The position numbers were made by a program, and so were the translations under genes. A model generated the notes under the pieces. It saw nothing but the letters and a program-made list of their open reading frames with translations, made no database searches and was not told the origin of the DNA. From Microbacterium sp. 2FI (GTDB lineage: Bacteria > Actinomycetota > Actinomycetes > Actinomycetales > Microbacteriaceae): DNA of 64,000 nucleotides. Location: contig NZ_SCMR01000014.1 in assembly GCF_005502885.1 (NCBI RefSeq), forward strand, positions 45,901 through 109,900, in the 5' to 3' direction. This document shows, in pieces, positions 60,663-64,000 of this stretch (the first letter of the stretch is position 1; each line of letters starts with the position of its first letter).

Positions 60663-61181
60663 TCAGGCGGTGAAGACGGCGTGCACGTCGCCGACGGCGG
60701 CGCGGCCGCCGAGGGCGGCGAGCTCCATCAGCACGGCGGTGCCGACGACGGTGCCGCCGAGCTCGGCGACGAGGGAGTGGGCCGCGACGAGGGTGCCGCC
60801 GGTGGCGAGCACGTCGTCGATGAGCAGCACGCGCATGCCGGGCGTGATGTCGTCGTGCGCCTCGATCGTCGCGGTGCCGTACTCGAGGGCGTAGTCGACG
60901 GATGCTGCGGGCCGGGGGAGCTTGCCGGCCTTGCGGATCGGCACGAGGCCTGCTCCCGCCTCCATCGCGGCGGCTCCGGCCAAGAGGAACCCGCGGGCCT
61001 CGACGCCGGCGACGACGTCGAACTGCCCGGCGAACGGCGCGATCAGCGCGTCGATGACCGCGCGGAGGGCCGCGGCATCCGCCAGCAGGGGTGTGATGTC
61101 GCGGAACAGCACGCCGGGCTCGGGGTAGTCGGGGATCGAGCGGATGAGCGATTCGGCGCGGGTCAGGGCTTCGGAGGACAT
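60663..61181 (-). CDS. apt: adenine phosphoribosyltransferase
   Basis: A 172-residue purine salvage enzyme converting adenine and PRPP to AMP. IPDYPEPGVLFRDITPLL is the family N-terminus, GVEARGFLLAGAAA the base-binding region, RKAGKLPRP the flexible loop, and VLLIDDVLATGGT the PRPP motif. It is single and next to the permease on the same strand, 272 bp upstream of it. Confidence 0.95.
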   Translation of the reverse strand: MSSEALTRAESLIRSIPDYPEPGVLFRDITPLLADAAALRAVIDALIAPFAGQFDVVAGVEARGFLLAGAAAMEAGAGLVPIRKAGKLPRPAASVDYALEYGTATIEAHDDITPGMRVLLIDDVLATGGTLVAAHSLVAELGGTVVGTAVLMELAALGGRAAVGDVHAVFTA

Positions 61182-61206
61182 GCGCCCACCCTAGAGGCGT
61201 CGGGAA

Positions 61207-61220
61207 TGTAAGCGCTTGCA
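61207..61220. promoter_or_regulatory. LacI-type operator over the alpha-glucosidase promoter
   Basis: TGTAAGCGCTTGCA is a 14-bp near-perfect palindrome with the AAGCGCTT core of LacI-family sites. It ends 1 bp before the candidate -10. Confidence 0.75.
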
Positions 61221-61221
61221 G

Positions 61222-61227
61222 TACCCT
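61222..61227 (+). promoter_or_regulatory. -10-like hexamer of the alpha-glucosidase gene
   Basis: TACCCT lies 6 bp before the ATG at 61234; the gap GGAGGG may instead serve as RBS. Confidence 0.35.
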
Positions 61228-61233
61228 GGAGGG

Positions 61234-62916
61234 ATGACCTCGCCCGAGACCGCCGAACGCAGCGCCGTGTTCCCCGCCCACGCCGGCTCCGAGTGGTGGC
61301 GCACCGCCGTCATCTACCAGATCTACCCGCGCTCGTTCGCCGACCAGTCGGGCGACGGCATCGGCGACCTCCCAGGCGTCACGGCGCACCTCGACGACCT
61401 CCGCGACCTCGGTGTCGACGCGATCTGGCTGAGCCCCTTCCAGCGCTCGCCGCAGAAGGATGCCGGCTACGACGTCGCCGACTACTGCGACGTCGACCCG
61501 CTCTTCGGCACGCTCGTCGACTTCGACGACATGCTCGCGGCGGCGCATGAGCGCAGCATCCGCGTGATCGTCGACCTGGTGCCCAACCACTCGTCCGACC
61601 AGCACGTGTGGTTCCAAGAGGCTCTCGCCGCCGCGCCCGGCAGCGCCGCACGCGCGCGCTACATGTTCCGCGACGGCCAGGGCGTCGAGGGCGAGATCCC
61701 CCCGAACAACTGGGAGTCGGTCTTCGGCGGCCCCGCGTGGACCCGCATCGTCGAGCCCGACGGCACGCTCGGCCAGTGGTACCTGCACATCTTCGACTCG
61801 TCGCAGCCCGACTTCGACTGGGGCAACGACGAGGTGCGCGAGGAGTTCCGGCGCATCCTGCGCTTCTGGCTCGACCGGGGCGTCGACGGCTTCCGCGTGG
61901 ACGTCGCCCACGGCATGATCAAGGCCGAGGGCCTGCCCGACTACAGCCCCGACCCCGAGGCCGGCTCGATGGGCGGCGAAGAGGCCGACGTGCCGTACTG
62001 GGGTCAGGACGGCGTGCATGAGATCTACCGCGACTGGCACATTCTCCTCGCCGAGTACGACGGCGACCGGGCCCTCTGCGCCGAGGCGTGGCTGCCCACG
62101 CCCGAGAAGACGGCGCTGTGGGTGCGTCCCGACGAGATGCACCAGGCGTTCAACTTCGCCTACCTCGAGACGGCGTGGGATGCCGCGGCCCTCCGTGCCG
62201 TCATCGCGCAGTCGATCGCCGCGTACTCGGACGTCGGCGCGCCGAGCACGTGGGTGCTCTCCAACCACGACGTCGTGCGCCACGCGTCGCGCCTCGCGCT
62301 CACCGCCGAGAACCCCCAGGGCCACGGCATCGGCCCCGAGTCGCCCGGCAAGCCCATCCCCGAGGTGGGGCTCCGCCGCGCTCGCGCCGCGACGACGCTC
62401 ATGCTCGCGCTCCCGGGCTCGGCCTACCTGTACCAGGGCGAGGAGCTCGGGCTTCCCGAGGTCATCGAGATCCCCGGCGAGGCGCGTCAGGACCCCACGT
62501 GGTTCCGCACGAACGGCGAGCGCTACGGTCGCGACGGCTGCCGCGTGCCGATCCCATGGACCGCGGATGCCGCCGCCTACGGCTTCAGCCCGACCGGCGC
62601 CGCCTGGCTCCCCCAGCCCGCCGAGTGGGCTGGGCTCGCCCGCGACGCGCAGGTCGGCGACCCCGACTCGACGCTGTCGCTGTACCGGGCGCTCACCGCT
62701 CTCCGTCGCGAGCATGGTCTCGGCGCCGGCTCGCTCGAGTGGCTCGAGGGCTTCGGCACCGACGTCGTGGCGTTCCGCAACGGCGCCGTCACCGTCGTGG
62801 CGAACACCGGTGCGACGTCGGTGGCGCTGCCGGACGGTATCGTGATCGCGCAGAGCGGTCCGCTCGCGGGGGACGAGCTGCCGGCCGATACGACGGTCTG
62901 GCTCACGAACGACTGA
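61234..62916 (+). CDS. GH13 alpha-glucosidase
   Basis: A 560-residue oligo-1,6-/alpha-1,4-glucosidase-type GH13 enzyme. WWRTAVIYQIYPRSFADQSGDGIGDLPG is the family opening and VDLVPNHSSDQH is region I. The catalytic triad is D223 (GFRVDVAHG), E284 (CAEAWLP) and D346 (SNHDVVR). GEELGLPEV follows as expected. No signal peptide is present, so it splits imported maltodextrins, isomaltose or sucrose-like sugars. No transporter is adjacent. A LacI gene 44 bp downstream and the operator upstream suggest sugar-induced expression. Confidence 0.93.
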   Translation: MTSPETAERSAVFPAHAGSEWWRTAVIYQIYPRSFADQSGDGIGDLPGVTAHLDDLRDLGVDAIWLSPFQRSPQKDAGYDVADYCDVDPLFGTLVDFDDMLAAAHERSIRVIVDLVPNHSSDQHVWFQEALAAAPGSAARARYMFRDGQGVEGEIPPNNWESVFGGPAWTRIVEPDGTLGQWYLHIFDSSQPDFDWGNDEVREEFRRILRFWLDRGVDGFRVDVAHGMIKAEGLPDYSPDPEAGSMGGEEADVPYWGQDGVHEIYRDWHILLAEYDGDRALCAEAWLPTPEKTALWVRPDEMHQAFNFAYLETAWDAAALRAVIAQSIAAYSDVGAPSTWVLSNHDVVRHASRLALTAENPQGHGIGPESPGKPIPEVGLRRARAATTLMLALPGSAYLYQGEELGLPEVIEIPGEARQDPTWFRTNGERYGRDGCRVPIPWTADAAAYGFSPTGAAWLPQPAEWAGLARDAQVGDPDSTLSLYRALTALRREHGLGAGSLEWLEGFGTDVVAFRNGAVTVVANTGATSVALPDGIVIAQSGPLAGDELPADTTVWLTND

Positions 62917-62960
62917 GACGCGCGCGGCCTACGGGACGCTGCGAGAAGTGGGATGACGAC

Positions 62961-63980
62961 GTGGTCAGCATCGACGAGGTGGCCCGCCACGCGGGCGTCT
63001 CGACGGCGACCGTCTCGCGCGCGCTGAGCGGTCGCGGCCACGTCTCGGATGCCACGAAGGCGCGGGTCGAGGCCGCCGCGAAGAGCCTCGGCTACGTCGT
63101 GTCGGCATCCGCATCGAGCCTCGCGTCGGGCCGCACGCGCAACATCGGGGTGCTCGTGCCGTTCCTCGACCGCTGGTTCTTCTCGACGGTGCTCAGCGGC
63201 ATCGCGTCGGCGCTCATGCGCCGCGGCTACGACATCACGCTCTACAGCCTCACCGCCGACCGCGCGGAGCGCCGCGACGTGTTCGACACGTTCCTGCGCC
63301 GGCAGCGCGTCGACGGCGTCATCGCCATCGCGATCGAGCTCGGCGAGGAGGAGACCGGGCGCCTGCTCGAGCTCGACCTGCCGGTCATCGCGATCGGCGG
63401 CCCGAACCCCCGGCTCACGACCCTCACCGTCGACGACGTCGCCGTCGCGCGGCTCGCGACCGAGCACCTGCTGGCCCTCGGGCATCGCGAGATCGCCCAC
63501 ATCGGCGCGAACCCGCAGTTCGACATCGACTTCCACATCCCCACGCAGCGCCGGCAGGGCTTCGAGCAGGCGCTGGCCGATGCCGGCCTCACCGCCCGCC
63601 CGGCCCTCTACGAGCCGGCCGACTTCACGATCGAGGGCGGCTTCCGCGCCGCCAAGCAGCTGCTCGGCAAGCCCGGAGGCCGCCCGACCGCGATCTTCGC
63701 GGCATCCGATGAGATGGCGATCGGAGCCCTGCTGGCCGCCCGCGAACTCGGCTACCGCGTGCCCGAAGACCTCTCGGTCGTGGGCATCGACGGTCACGAG
63801 CTGGGCGACTTCTTCCGCCTCACCACCGTCGACCAGTTCCCGCTCGGGCAGGGCGAGCGCGCGGCCGACGCGATCCTGGCGGAGCTCGAATCGAAGGATG
63901 CCGCCCCCCTCGCCCACGAGCCGGGCGAGCTGCCGTACGAGCTCATCGTCCGGGGCTCGACAGCCCGGCTCGTCTCCTGA
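62961..63980 (+). CDS. LacI-family transcriptional regulator
   Basis: A 339-residue LacI-type regulator. The HTH VSIDEVARHAGVSTATVSRALSGRGHVSDATKARV and hinge VVSASASSLASGR are followed by the sugar-binding domain from NIGVLVPFLDRWFFSTVLSGI to VVGIDGHELGDFFRLTTVDQFPLGQGE. GTG 62961 begins the conserved VVSIDEVA; the RBS is weak. It follows the GH13 gene on the same strand and probably binds TGTAAGCGCTTGCA at 61207. Residues after 63980 hold no gene before the window ends. Confidence 0.92.
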   Translation: MVSIDEVARHAGVSTATVSRALSGRGHVSDATKARVEAAAKSLGYVVSASASSLASGRTRNIGVLVPFLDRWFFSTVLSGIASALMRRGYDITLYSLTADRAERRDVFDTFLRRQRVDGVIAIAIELGEEETGRLLELDLPVIAIGGPNPRLTTLTVDDVAVARLATEHLLALGHREIAHIGANPQFDIDFHIPTQRRQGFEQALADAGLTARPALYEPADFTIEGGFRAAKQLLGKPGGRPTAIFAASDEMAIGALLAARELGYRVPEDLSVVGIDGHELGDFFRLTTVDQFPLGQGERAADAILAELESKDAAPLAHEPGELPYELIVRGSTARLVS

Positions 63981-64000
63981 TCCCCCGGGACGCCCCGCCC

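Overview
The window is high-GC, densely coded, actinobacterial DNA. Codon use, GTG starts, ATGA/GTGA stop-start overlaps, apparent leaderless starts and the gene content (cebEFG with CebR boxes, DHA2 exporter with PadR, single-copy purC/purS/purQ) fit Microbacteriaceae, most likely a Microbacterium-like organism. This is an inference from style and gene content. I saw no rRNA, tRNA, CRISPR array, transposase or phage gene.

Region 1 (1-19793) reads as a plant-aromatic or glycoside catabolic district. A MarR-led operon on the minus strand carries an extradiol (VOC) dioxygenase, aldehyde dehydrogenase, FAH-family hydrolase and a second VOC protein cut by the window edge. A divergent LysR gene is followed by a Dpp/Opp-type ABC importer whose second permease is fused to its first ATPase. 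Then come a carboxymuconolactone-decarboxylase-like protein, a GH78 alpha-L-rhamnosidase with a coupled cupin, and a minus-strand operon of amidohydrolase, ThDP enzyme, Ldh2-type dehydrogenase and MDR reductase. A short motif, ATCGTGCAC, recurs in the promoter regions of these units and suggests one regulon.

Region 2 (19794-38342) holds a siderophore-interacting protein, a PadR/DHA2-exporter pair with a perfect 16-bp palindromic operator, purC, a CatE-like dioxygenase flanked by two copies of an 81-bp palindromic repeat, and the cellobiose set cebR-bglC-cebG-cebF-cebE with three CebR boxes. Then come purS-purQ, a DUF1761 membrane protein, a D-2-hydroxyacid dehydrogenase, and a Tat-exported sugar isomerase followed by a secreted PQQ-type sugar dehydrogenase with PKD domain. 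A further one-mismatch CebR box lies upstream of that last pair.

Region 3 (38343-61181) is a large purine-degradation island: MocA-like and XdhC-like maturation factors, a guanine/8-oxoguanine deaminase-like enzyme, xanthine dehydrogenase (FAD subunit plus a fused 2Fe-2S/Mo subunit), an NMT1-type ABC importer, allantoate amidohydrolase, ureidoglycine-glyoxylate aminotransferase, an AtzH-amidase fusion, an acetamidase/formamidase, allantoinase, OHCU decarboxylase, HIU hydrolase, uricase, an NCS2 purine permease and apt. Together they can take purines through urate and allantoin to ureidoglycine. The amidase fusion beside the aminotransferase points to an oxalurate branch.

Region 4 (61234-63980) is a GH13 alpha-glucosidase with a LacI-type operator over its promoter and its LacI regulator just downstream. 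A recurring layer on top of the genes is a set of 60-84 bp imperfect palindromes, almost all 20-50 bp beyond a stop codon. They fall into at least three sequence families and are the least explained structure here.
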